Positions 39,462-51,471 of a stretch of DNA of 64,000 nucleotides are shown here, piece after piece. Positions within the stretch are counted from its first letter, which is position 1. Every line of letters starts with the position of its first letter. The notes beneath the pieces are model-generated. The model saw nothing but the letters and a program-made list of their open reading frames with translations. It ran no database searches and had not been told where the DNA came from. Location: assembly GCA_030248225.1 (NCBI GenBank), contig JASANE010007094.1, forward strand, positions 1 through 64,000, given 5' to 3'. This stretch comes from Trileptium ribeirensis. Taxonomy: Eukaryota > Nematoda > Enoplea > Enoplida > Thoracostomopsidae. The position numbers were made by a program, and so were the translations under genes.

Positions 39462-39953
39462 TTATTCCTTCTGCGGTTCGTAGAATGTTGCGGGACGCTG
39501 TTTGCACTGCTGCACGTGGTACAACGGATGCCCACTATCTACCATCTGTTGTCGTAAAGCTATTCTCTGCACCACCACTGTTGTTGTCTTCCCAACCATT
39601 GTCATGAGCATCATCATCACTACTACTGTCATTATCATCATTACTGCCGCTGTTAGTATAGTCATCGTCACTGCTAGTTTGGTTATCATTACCATCATCA
39701 CCGCCGCTGTCGCTACCATTTTCACCGCTACTATCATTATTATTGTCATCACATGACGCTCTGACTGGCTGGTGACGGCGCGGCCGAAGCGCACTTCCAT
39801 GTCCCAGCTGCTGTCATAATTGTCGAAAGTCATCCTGTACTTCGTCGGTAAAATGTTTGTAATTTTGCCTGGCCACCAATATCCAATTCTGGCATCATCT
39901 TGCCAGAATATTTCTACAGAATCTCCAATGGAATACACCATTACTGTACTCAA
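39462..39953 (-). pseudogene. Tudor-like N-terminal region of the piggyBac transposase
   Basis: The first ~65 codons from the ATG at 39953 encode a compact aromatic/acidic stretch (GDSVEIFWQDDARIGYWWPG, then YRMTFDNYDSSWDMEVRFGR) that resembles Tudor-type folds. The rest of this frame (Met/Val/Thr-rich) is a shifted reading of an Asp/Ser/Asn-rich acidic linker encoded by GAT/GAC repeats at 39570-39750. Such linkers are usual before the piggyBac core. I infer an N-terminal Tudor-like domain followed by an acidic linker, broken by a frameshift. The Tudor call is by pattern only. Confidence 0.5.
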
Positions 39954-40396
39954 TATGCAATTTTAACTCTAAAAAGAACCAGAGAAACACTTTCAGATGT
40001 TTGTACGAACAAAAATAAATAAACACGTGTGCTGGACAACATGGGTCAAATTGACCCGGCTGATAAAATTATGGTTTTGAGATCGCAGTGTTTGTTATGA
40101 CAAAGCTTGAAATTCAACTAACCTCTGACTATTTAGCAAAGACATAATGCTAAGGTGTCACAGAGGTTCAGGTATGTACACTAATGTCTCACGAAAATAG
40201 CAGTCACAAAACTGCCGCCTGGGTCAATTTGACCCATGTTGTACATTTAAGGTCCGTGCAACAGCTCTCACATAGCTCAGTGGTGTGGGTAGGCCATTCT
40301 CATTAATACAATCGGTGTTCCTTCCACAGCGAGGGAGTTTAAGTTTAAGTTTGTTAAACGTTGTACGATACAGAATCTATCTCGGGCGTTCAAAGG

Positions 40397-43300
40397 TTAA
40401 AAATAATTTTGATGAAAATTTTTGGATAACCTAGCACAATGGTAACGCCAATAGGTACATTAAGTGAAATTCTCAAGGTAAATATAAAGGAAAGCTTTAG
40501 GTATAAATACTTTGTTTGCTTAGTCTCATTTGTACCGGCCAATTGCACGCAGAAAACAGGAAACAACACAGAAGCAACGTTGTTGTATCTGTTGTAGTAG
40601 AAACAGAGAAACAGGGCATACCAAAGCAAAGACAAATGGGCAAGGTCAAGATAAGTACAAAAGCACGGAGACATTTGTAGTCGTGCAGGATTTGGTGAAA
40701 AGCCGCTTTGATTTGCAAAAACTGAAAATTGCATAACATAGAGCGAGACCAGAATCAGGAGATCAGTCCAAGTTTGTCTGGATTATAAAATTCATTGACC
40801 AGCTGGCAATACGATTCAGTCGACATGAGCTTTCACTAAAATCGGAGGGTTGTCTTACCAATTATTTCATGTGTATTCTTGTTTTATGGTTTCGTTTTTT
40901 CGTTGTTATGATTATAGGTCTGACTGCGGCCTATTACTTTTATGTCATGGGTTTCGTATGATCAAATTGGGCCACAGATGATCGGATTGGGACATGTGGA
41001 GCCAAGAAGCAATGCGGCTTAGATTTTATAGTGCTCTGTGAAATTGGTTTGTCCCCATATGAGAAAATCGTACGGTTTTCAAGGAAAAAACTGTTTCGAC
41101 CAGTAGGTCATGGAAGGGCTATCATCGGCTATCAGAATTTGTTTATAGCGCTGCAGTATAACACGTTGAGGTTCACAGGTCGATGTATAGCTGCATACTC
41201 GTGGTGATGCAGTGCACGTAGTGTCGGAATCTGACTGGGATAGTATGTATTCGACTAAACGATGTCAATTATGAGGTCGGTGAAGAAAACGAGTAAGCAA
41301 TCGACCTACTGCGCTTGGCCATGAAATAGAGAAATTTATTTCGCGTCTCTTGATGCGATGCTGTTTTTCTCCATTGACTCCACTACGTGGGTTAGGGTGT
41401 GCCAAGCACGTGTAAGCACACAGTGGCGGTTTACCTATGGTATTATATAAATATTATCGACTGTCTGATATTTTAATAAAACGCCTGAAATGTGGGTGGT
41501 TATGCCAGAATATTAAAATGATATTCATACATCTATTTATACGCATTAGCAATAGCAAGCCACATATTTACGTTAGATACAAGATTAGCTCAGATCGAAC
41601 ATAAATAATCATTTATACATGTATTTATTGCTGTGAGGAAAGGTCATGCTTTGTCTGTTCAGAATACAAGTCAAGCCGCAGTGTCGAATCTAATGCATAC
41701 ATTGTTTAAGACGAATTCGTAAACCGTGCGGAAATGATCCATTATTTGTATGGTACGTATTTATTGTTGTATTGTTATAATGGGTATATATGGAGTCTGT
41801 CCATAGGTAAGAGGGCATGATCCGTTGTAGAAATTTAAAGAATCATATTGAGTCTAATTTTATTTAATGGTCGTTTCGATGAAAATGATAAGATTTTGAA
41901 TACTACTCTCAGAATTTGTCATGCATTGTTTAGCTGACAGTTTCTAGTTCTAATGTTTGGGGTCACGAAACTGTCGTATACCTAAGTGCGAATGTCCGGT
42001 GGATTATCTATCGTAGTGAATGATAACCTTTTAAAGTTGCATCACCGTTGCTAATTTCCATTTGTGGGTAGGATTATCTGGCGCTATAAAGCTAGCTGAT
42101 AATATATTAACTTGAGTGGTCTGAAAGCAGTACATAAGAACGGCTGTGGAAATTGAAATGGTGTATTATATTCAGCTCCAAATTATGTTGGCTGACCGTA
42201 TCCCGGTTTTAAAACTTAAATTATTGCCAAACGGGCATGTTGAATATGTATAGTTTTGTTCAGCTTCTGATCAGTGTTCACCCAACAAAGTGAATCAGAC
42301 GTGCAGTATGGGGCATTAAAACAAACAATTCGGCTTAGACAATGACAATTGGCATTTCTATAAAATCAGTCGGTGTTTATCAGCCTTTCCAAGCGAAAAA
42401 TTTTACCATAGCCTTTTCTGTCTTCAGTATAATGTTTTAAAATAGCTTAAAGCGGCTGATTTTTTTACGGCCAGTCATACTGTAAAATGGAGCACTAACG
42501 CAAATGGGCTCTTAGTTCCAAATTCCGGGTTTCAGCTCGTTTGGTCACCTAATTACCGAAGCCATATTACTATGGTTTACGTAGGCGACGTCGAAATTTA
42601 TGTTTATCTCAATGCGTAGCGCCCGAGTGACACGTGTATTATTGAGTCGAGTATTGTAAATGCAGCACGCCGCCCAACATTCAACAAGTGTGCACATCGA
42701 TCGTAAACTGTTTTAGTATTAATCGCGTCAAAATGAACAACTATAACCTGTAACAAGTGTTCTTATATAACAAATGCAGATTCAAAATCCAGACAAATGG
42801 CAAAGTAGTTGTTCGATCCGCATCTTATACAAGCCACGCCTTTAACCTCCATAGGAGACGTTAAATACGGCTGTGTATAGGAGTTTTAAAATTTGACACT
42901 ACAACTAACACATGCTGTTCGTACTCATGATTTAGCCGAACCTGGTGTGTGAATACAACAGTTCGATACTGCATACGATTTGTTTCCTAACGAAGCCGGA
43001 AACCAGAAAATAATTAAGCAAATTACTAAAACGAGCATTTGCAGCTAATACAGATGTTGCAAAAATCACTCAATGTTATATATTCGAAATCATTTTCAAA
43101 AGCAACGATTCTGCCACACGATGGTAAACGGTGTATTAAAAATATCTAGTGTCGTGTAATAGATGCTTCCGAGATCATTCCTGTTGTATATTGCTTTGAA
43201 GTGTTACTAACTCACTGGTTGGATTATTGAGTACATACACGTTACCAGCCTGCTAAAAGTAGTAAACTTCAATTTGTGCACTACGAGTGATTTGTGCAGT

Positions 43301-45854
43301 GTAGCTGTATTGTATGTGCGAGCTAACAGTAGCAACATCAGTATATGTAACACAGAACGTGTTATAGCCATCATTCCTTTCGTTACATGACACATATAAA
43401 TGCACATTATATGACATCCGTGTCTTTGTTACCCATTGTATAACGCGGACCACAATTATTGTTAAAGTCTGCGTACAGCTATTAATGCCTTACAGGAAGC
43501 AGCGATTTTGTAACATTTATAAGTTTGTGTCATTTATAAACATGTGTTCTGCAACGTACAAAAATTAATGCGTTACTGTGTGCAACTCGTGTACGTCTTT
43601 GATATGAAAATCTAACAACTCTGATTTTGTTTTGTCTCATGTAGTATTATGGCAATACGACGCGGTCATGACCACTCGACATGAATTGAAATCAATTTGC
43701 ACAGTTAACCAGTTTTAAAGCTGAATCCTTCTGAAGTTTAATGTTATGCGTGATTCAAATGTTTGCGTATAAAAACACCATAGATTAATTGACTATCATT
43801 ATGGCTTCACAGTTTGTGAAGCTTTGCGTACAATCAACGCGTGCAAATTATTTATATTTTTCGTGAACATGTAAATTAGTCCGGTGTTTGCTAAGACACA
43901 ATTTGGTTGTCGCGAAATACACACTTCGTCAAATTATATAAATGCTCTGTAGTCAGGTGACGATATGCACCTCTTAAGGTTGAAGATGCATATTTACGAG
44001 ATTTATTTCTGATATTCTTGAATTACAAAGCCGAGAATACAGCGTTTTAGCTCCTCCACGCTTCGATAATATGTTTTGTAACGGTATAACTAGCCTAAAA
44101 TTCTAATTTTTTAAGGTTAGTTGCAATCAAACATTCATAAGTCTAGACAGTTTCTATGATCATATAAACACAACTGAACGTATCCGTTGAAGCTGCAAAA
44201 ATTGCTTCTCCGTGACAGTGTTGTGGCAAATACGAGAAATATATATATGTTACATTTGCGCAAAATGTGTACATTAGAGACGCCGGAAGGTGTAGGACCG
44301 TCAGGTGTTGGAAGGTCTCTAAACAAAAGACAACTGGCCATTTATATTATACATGTAACCAAAGTTATTAATAAGTATACCGCTGTTGCTGAACAGTAAA
44401 TTTATGGCATGTTTGTGCGCAATACAGGCTATTTTATTTCAACAATTTGGTAACGTATCTTTCGTGCCGTTGTGGCCTGCCTGGTTAACGCCTGTTTTAA
44501 TCCTCAACAACCAATGAGTGAAACGACAATGGCTTGAATCCCCATGAAGTTTGTACACTAATCAGTTGGTTATATGAAGAAATCCTTTGTTGTTGTGTTG
44601 GTGAGTAGGTAAGTTAGTGGATTTGTCAGCTGGTTGAGTTGACTTCGGAAGAATTGATGGATAGATTAATAAGTTTGTTAGTTAATAATGGGTAGGTGGA
44701 TTTTCGTTGCGATTCAGTGAGTACGGGTGATGCTCCTGATATACGAGATTGGGGCTAGTGGGCTGGTGGATTGGAGTTGGAGTGGATTATCAGGCTGGCC
44801 AGTTGGTAGATTTAACGATAAATATACTGACCAGTTAGTTATTGCTTGGCTGACTGACGTTCTAGAAACATAGTTGTGCTACAGGTGATTTCAGAAATAC
44901 GCATAGTTGCACATTACTAGAAATTCGGACAATCAAATGCATCTATGCGAATAAAAATAACCTATCTACATAAACCCGAGTCCGAAATTATAGTTCATGC
45001 GGTAAGTTACTGCTGTCTTACGTGCAAATCAGAAACTAAGTAACTAATTTCGATAAAACTTCAGAATTTTGAAGAAACGAAAATTGGCATACCGAACATA
45101 AAAATATGATTTGGGTGTAATAAAAACAGTGATATGCTACTGTTTGACATTTTTTAGAATACGATATTTTTGTTCTGTAATATTTTACCAAATACTGTTC
45201 GAAAAAACAGACTTATTTATTGTCTCGATGTAACTCGGATAGAAATATTCCTTACAAAATCTACGTATATGATTGCTTTACTCAATAGTTTCAGAGAAAC
45301 GTTGAACAAATATTAATTTATTGAAACGATGTGAACGATGCAAGCGGAGTTTCCATTGAGGACGCAAAGAGAAAGACTATGAAAATTTGTTTTTTTCAGT
45401 TTCTGCCTGTAATGAAAATTTGTTTCTGCCACGCATAACTCACCTTCGGCTGGATAAATTTCGACCAATAGGAAAAGAGATGGGGATGTGGTCTTTAGCT
45501 GAGCATGAGTAACTCCGACACCATCATCAGGGTCAAAGGTCAAAATGACAAAAAACAGGTTTTAAGGATTTTTGCTATATTTGACCATACGAGTATCAGC
45601 ATTTCGCTGCCGATATCTAGTGACACAGACTTCGCATCGAAAAACGAAAACGCAGCATCAGCTAATGAAGTTTCGCAACTTTGTTGACCACTTTTTGTGC
45701 CACGACTCCCTGGACGCTGTGAGCCTGAATTTGGTTCGCCGACCGTTCGCCATAAATGTGGTTCTTCCTAATTTCTGCATGTTATTGTGTGTTTTGCCTT
45801 ACAACTAGTTTCCTATCGGTTATCAAGCTTGCTAAATACGATGGTTTTGCACAG
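40397..45854. other. Long AT-rich spacer without recognisable genes
   Basis: No supported coding sequence or structural RNA was found. Bases 44580-44870 are a cryptic G/T-rich stretch with degenerate GGTTGGT, GTTAGTTG and GGTGGATT words on the plus strand. Small open frames (for example 43207-43453 minus and 44187-44399 plus) show no domain and look random. Confidence 0.5.
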
Positions 45855-45986
45855 TAGGGTTGGGCGCCGGTCGGAACAGCAGGCTAGGCCATCCGAAATT
45901 CCGGCTGGCCTTTTTACGGATGGCGCGTGGCCGGTCGCAAAATTTCACGGCCGGCCAACGAAACATCCGACCATTGCCCAACACTG
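45855..45986. mobile_element. 132-bp hAT-like MITE
   Basis: The left end TAGGGTTGGGCGCCGGTCGG is mirrored by the right end (reverse complement CAGTGTTGGGCAATGGTCGG). The (C/T)AG(N)GTTGGGC start is typical of hAT MITEs. The interior is rich in GGCC and CCGGCC. I see no clean 8-bp target duplication, so the copy is old or the ends are slightly misplaced. A related GC patch (GGCCGGTCGC...CCGGCCGG) lies near 47178-47240. Confidence 0.6.
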
Positions 45987-47814
45987 CTAAGGCTTAATCT
46001 AAACCCTATTTATGCGTGAGTCCACTTAAGTGCCTACACTTGGGTTGTTTTTATCAAGCCTGTTCAGAATCGTAAAGGTGGAGAATGTACATGAACAAAG
46101 ATTTAAACACCGATTAGTGATGTAGCAACCTGTAGGTGCTGTTCGCGGTCGCCATTTTCCGATTTAGCATCACATTTTTAGACTGCGTATAGCGTATATA
46201 CACGGAAAAACGCGATGACCAGTCACGTTTTTGCGTGTGCTACAATACACACGTGGACCGCGCACATTAATAATAATAGCTGTCCGATTCAGCATGTCAT
46301 TTGGCGACCATGCGAAGTGCAGAAATATGCATATTCGGAAATACCTTTTCGTACCTCGCAGATGCAGAGCCCTTGTTCGCATTCACTAAAATGCGAATAC
46401 TCATGGCATAAACGTGATTGGGAACGATGCAGTCCGCTATTTTGACAAAAGAACAACCATGGTATACGCACCTAAAGTGGAGTGGCGCATTAGTCTAGGC
46501 CTAAGTCGTTAACCCATTAACTGATTGCGCTGATTTTACTCAGGTTGTCAACGCGGTTCGAACGGTATAGAATGGATAGATTAAGTGTTTATCATTTAAT
46601 CATAACGTTACACTTTTGGAACTAATACGCAATGTATTGGTCTAGTGGCGCACATGTTTTTGAAACAGATAAGAAACACTTGACGGTAGGAATATGTTCA
46701 TACTTGGGTGGTTGTATTTTCAAGCATTATATACATATGTAAGCATCATCGACAGTCGATATAACCCACGAAATATGTTGGGATACCTTTGAAGCTTGGA
46801 GTCCGACTACCAACTAAAAACGTCTCTGGTCATACCACATCTATGCAACAAAAATGCAAATAAGGTAGCGTAGAGCAATATTTGCTTTACGCTTGTTACG
46901 TACGCATTAGGGGCCGCCAGACAGCTATTGTCGCTATAGGCGTAGTTCTAAACTGTAAGGCTTAGCATAGATTAAATCATTGTTGTTACACTATAATAAG
47001 AACTGTAGCATAAAGAGCATTGTGGTATACTTTTGAATGTAATTTTATACATAATCAGCACAGAAAAATTAAGATTTTGAAAAAATATGATATAAATATT
47101 TTGCAACATTAATCTTGGAGACGTCGGCCGACGTACTGTTGAATACTAGCCAAAAGAGTATCAGCCTTGTCGTTTTTGCGGCCGGTCGCTTGTCGCCAGC
47201 TGACCGGCCGGAGGTCGGCCGAAAAATTTCCGGACGCCAGTGTTTCCGACCAGTCGTTTTGCAACTTATGATATTTGCCTATATATTACACATATATCTA
47301 TTAAAACGTAGGATTCTTCCATCCTTAATTTCAATTATAGGAGAAAACTCGTTTTTGTCAACATGCAAATGTGCCGTTAGTATCAAAGCATGTAATGCTA
47401 TATCGCATGTCACTGGTATCAGAATGGGTTTGCACAAAGTTAACACTTGTTTCTGCATATTGTTGACAGAATAATATTAATATTGTAAGTATACAAAAGG
47501 TTGACGAATATTAAACTAATCTTCTTAAACGATTCATATGTTTTAATGAATTTTAAGTTGCATGAGACTTTGTTTTACGTCTTGTTTAATTGTTTTGAAA
47601 TTTAGTAGAGATATTTGGTGTAATTTAATAACAATAACCATATTTCATTCAAAAATACGAAACTTGAAGTAAAAGTTAACTTATTAAATCAAAACCGAGT
47701 TATTTATTTTCGTATATTGTTAACGCAATATAGCCAGTATTTTAAAGGTTGGGGTATATTAAGGTAATATTAAATAAGTAATATTTCGACTGGCGGTGTA
47801 CACTGCATTTCCCG
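45987..47814. other. AT-rich spacer, one GC patch
   Basis: No supported gene. The GC-rich patch at about 47175-47258 resembles the interior of the hAT-like MITE at 45855-45986 (shared GGCCGGTCGC and CCGGCC words) and may be a decayed copy. Confidence 0.4.
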
Positions 47815-48435
47815 GTGTTTGCTTCGCATATTTTGATCACTGGGAGTAGTCCTGTCGCTTTTCAAACGCAAAAAGATTTTAAATATATCACGTCAATGGC
47901 ACGTCACTACAACTGTATAACTTTTACTTTAGGCCCCAACTCGATACTCGTCAAGTTTGATAATACAGAAATAATTTCGTTACCACCTCAACCGATCTCG
48001 TCATCGCGGTGCGAACAGTATCAAAAATTTAATCGAGAAAATTTTTTTCCAAAAATTCGTTACTAAAGGAGGTCATTTGTACCACAAAAAAATTGAAAAC
48101 AGCGCTATATGGCCATATATCGGACAACTTCTGTATCGACAATATATGTCGAGTCAAACGATGCGATTATCGCTGTATCTTCTAAATTGGCAAAATCCGG
48201 ACTAGTCTGGGCTAAAGCAAAAGACACAATATTAGTTTCTTCAGTCGCGTTACCTCTACAAAATGTAGTTATAAAAATTACTCGTCTCCTTGGCCGTGTG
48301 GTACCTGGTGATACAAAAAACTTGAAGCAAAAATTAACTCTTAACTCAGAACTTTGTATTAAGATATTCTTGTTGACGTATACAAATGTGAATTTTATTG
48401 AAGTCGAAAATCTGAACCTCTGGACACTAGATTAA
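47815..48435 (+). other. Possible decayed or split coding region, unrecognised
   Basis: Two open segments in the same frame, 47815-48066 (83 codons) and 48109-48435 (108 codons), are separated by two stops. The encoded sequences are amphipathic and Val/Ile/Thr-rich, not simple, and could be exons or a broken gene. No ATG context, splice pair or family supports them strongly. Chance frames in AT-rich DNA remain possible. Confidence 0.25.
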
Positions 48436-51400
48436 TTTCTGTTTTGTAATTTTATATTTGTTTTGCTTCCTACCTTTATTAACTGCATTCAGTTTATTTT
48501 TAGTCTGGATTTTGATAGCATGAAAAATCCGAAAATTATGAAAAATCATGCAGCAAAATATAATCAACCAATGGAAATCTTTACCAGAAGGACGCAAAAT
48601 TGTAGCTTTGAGCAGTAACAATCATTTTCGAGACAGGAAGCATCTCTTCTGTACGATTACAGATTGGGCGCGTACCTCAGGGTTGTTCTTTTGCCAAGTC
48701 AAGGCACGATCAAAAAACATGCTCAAATCGCAATTTTACCTTATGTAAATTTTGAACACGATTTGAGAGACAACATTACGTAACCGCTGACCTCAGTCAA
48801 TATTTTTGATTTGGCATAGCAATTTATTCGCTGCGTGCACTTGAGAACGCGATTGGAATCATATAACACTCATAGACCGCGAACACATCTATGTGATTCT
48901 GCTTGACATTTGATGAAGTGCACCAAAGTGCGAAATCGAAACGAAAACTGCGTTCGAGCACCATAAAGCTCATTTTCGCAATCGTTAATTTAGAAACTAC
49001 TTGAAAACGTGCCCATTAAAAGGGTTAAACTTAAGGGTCGGAACGCAAAATTCAACAATCTCGTAGATTTCTCGCTTCATAAAAACGAGCTGATTTTTTA
49101 TTTAAACCTGTTTGCTCAATGGGGTGGTCACTTTAGGTCGGTTGTTCTGAATTATTTTAAGGCAAATTTGTTTGGCGCCGAGAACATCGTTTGCAATCGG
49201 GCTTCTGCTGCGCTACAGAATTTGATTTTTGGTTATTACTTACAGGACTGTAGCACGAAATTTTAAACACGGGTGAGACGAGATTTGATACACTGGGAAC
49301 ATTTTAACCATACCTAATAACATAAAATGTATTTGGCTTTTCTGTTATCCTTAAGAGGGTAGCGCATGCTTGCACCTGGGGAGGAGGCACGACTCTCCTC
49401 TCCTTCTCTTGGCTATGATTCTAAGTACTTAGTATTTCACTCGCAAAATAGATGAAACTTGTTGTACTAGTTATCCATATTCTGTAAATGTATATCCGTA
49501 AGTGCGATTTAAAACATTTTTGACGCCAAATAAATTTGAGCGAAACTCGTTCGGCTTTCCCTTTAAACAGGCTTTCCCTGACCCAGCCGACTTAACTCGA
49601 CTCATTTTAAATCTAAAGGATTTGACACACCAAATTAAAACAACTTTTGTCATTAATCATAGTTTAAGTCACGCCTTGTAGTAGTTCTCGTATAAACCAC
49701 GAAACTGATGGCGTTATTCCTCCGATTACATTTGCGAGTTTGACAAAAGACCACTCACGGTGTACGCATTTACCTCGAACAAGCATCGTTCATATGGGCT
49801 GTAGTGCTGTACTAGACATTACTAAACACAACAACCACTGTACTAATAAGACAATTTTTCTAAAGAATATATAGTAAAAATTGACGATAATAACACGAAG
49901 GTACAGAGCAGTAAAAATGGTGCAAATTAGGATTTTTGCAGTAATATCTTATCGCCTTTCCTTTTTGCCGTGATTTCGTACTTCTAGATTTTTCAAGAAT
50001 CTTTCCGTTTCTTTACGGGAAACCAGAAAAAAGAAAGTAATTCTGGAAATTGTCTTGCGCTAACGTGGCGTAAGCCATGCTGAACAAGGTTCTGTAATTT
50101 TGAAGATTATATAAGTTAGTTCACTGTTTTGCAACATTATTGTGTTGTACTTCGCTTCGAAAATTACACGAACACGGACATCTTAATTGAACTTATCCTA
50201 AAGCGATCTTCTGCAACTCTGTGCATTAACGTATAAATATATCAGCATAAGTTATAATAAATTACGCAGAATAAATGTATGGCTTACTGCTCATAATTAC
50301 TACGAATTGCAACACATGACACGTGTGATTAATTACAATTAATTTCAAAGAATTCACAAAGAAATAATAGGATTAACTACATAAGCATTTATTATTAATA
50401 TATTGACATTGACTACTATAAGAATTGTATGATTTGTTGCATAAAAGTTTCTGCAAAACTACTTACAGCATAGCTTAAGGTATAGGAATTTACACATTAT
50501 TTGCTTGAAATGACTTATATCAAATGTAGGACTATTTACACCTAATTTTGTATGTATTTGCTGATAACAAACGTATTGTTTGTAGCCCTTGTTTCAAGCT
50601 TTACATAGCAAATGTAACGTAAAAATAATCCTTAATGCGTCAGTTCCAAATATACATAAAAATTCGTACGTTAGGTATATATGTATTTTGTTTTTGCAAA
50701 TATTTAGAAATAATCATAAGTTATAGATATATTTCAGTTGATAAAAAATAATTGAAAATTCAGTTTTTAACTGTATTTGATTTCAGACACATAAGAACAA
50801 ATATTCATACAGCATATATTTTTCATTATACATATGCATATTGTAATTCATGCATTTTATATGTTTCGATCCATACAACAATACACGTCTTGTATTGCAT
50901 CTGAATATATGTGAAGATCAGCACACAATATGCTATATTCCAATATTCCACATTACCAAGCACTAAAGTCCAATCAAATATAACTGTATTTTTAATGTAA
51001 ATGTACCTGAAAATAATGAAAATAAGATGCCTGGTAATCACATCTCCATTTATGATAGTTTTGATATTAATATTTTGCAAATGTGTGAAGCGTCGTAGTT
51101 TAAATATGTAAACCAGACGATATAAATGATATACCGCACAATGTGATAACAACATGTAACAATAACAGTTCGTTTTGTAGGGTGGGTATATAAATGCCAA
51201 AATGTCAGCGATGTTTTACAAGCACTAACGTAGCGGAATTGAAGGCCTTAGCAACCATCATCAGGGTCGCAGTTCTACACATCTCAATAACTCAAGAGAC
51301 AACCCTACATAAGGTTACATTGGTTCTCACTTATACTAGAAAAGGCTGCAAAGTAGGTGGCGCTATCTAAAAAGTGGGGGTGGGGTGAACCCCTTATTTC

Positions 51401-51471
51401 GCCTCATCTGCGCATTTGAGCATAACAGGGCTATAGCTATTATTTAGCGCAACATAGTTGAGAATTGTAAC
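48436..51471. other. AT-rich spacer, nothing recognised
   Basis: No convincing coding sequence, RNA gene or repeat boundary. Small frames at 49009-49266 (plus) and 50826-51200 (minus) have no domain. The part next to 51472 would hold the 3' UTR of the minus-strand host gene, but I see no canonical AATAAA close to its stop. Confidence 0.4.

Larger units (their letters stand above)
38800..40246 (-). mobile_element. piggyBac element, internally deleted
   Basis: TTAA at 38796-38799 and at 40247-40250 is the piggyBac target duplication. The ends carry an inverted GTACAAC-ATGGGTCAA block (38827-38842 and mirrored near 40227-40243) next to a GGGTCAA(A/T)TTGACCC palindrome. The left end has an extra ~26 bp with a second GTACAAC. 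Between the ends are fragments of a piggyBac transposase on the minus strand and almost nothing of its catalytic half, so the element cannot move itself. Confidence 0.88.
38671..40396 (+). repeat. tRNA-box repeat, copy interrupted by piggyBac
   Basis: Bases 38671-38799 and 40251-40396 together align along their length with the copies at 57165-57432 and 57464-57720. Shared features are the start CCCTTTCATG, the words TTCGCTCACTT and CATAGCTCAGTGG (A box), and the end GGCGTTCAAAGG followed by TTAA. The piggyBac element at 38800-40246 splits the copy within the stretch that joins the two halves in the other copies. The B box region is degenerate here. Confidence 0.75.

Noticed and set aside
49160..49560. 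Inverted repeat suggested by similar AAATTTGTTTGGCG and AAATTTATTTGGCG words
   Set aside because: Similarity does not extend beyond about 25 bases and the flanks differ.
51190..51300. Relationship between ACCATCATCAGGGTC here and at 45520
   Set aside because: A single short shared word with no extension; treated as chance.
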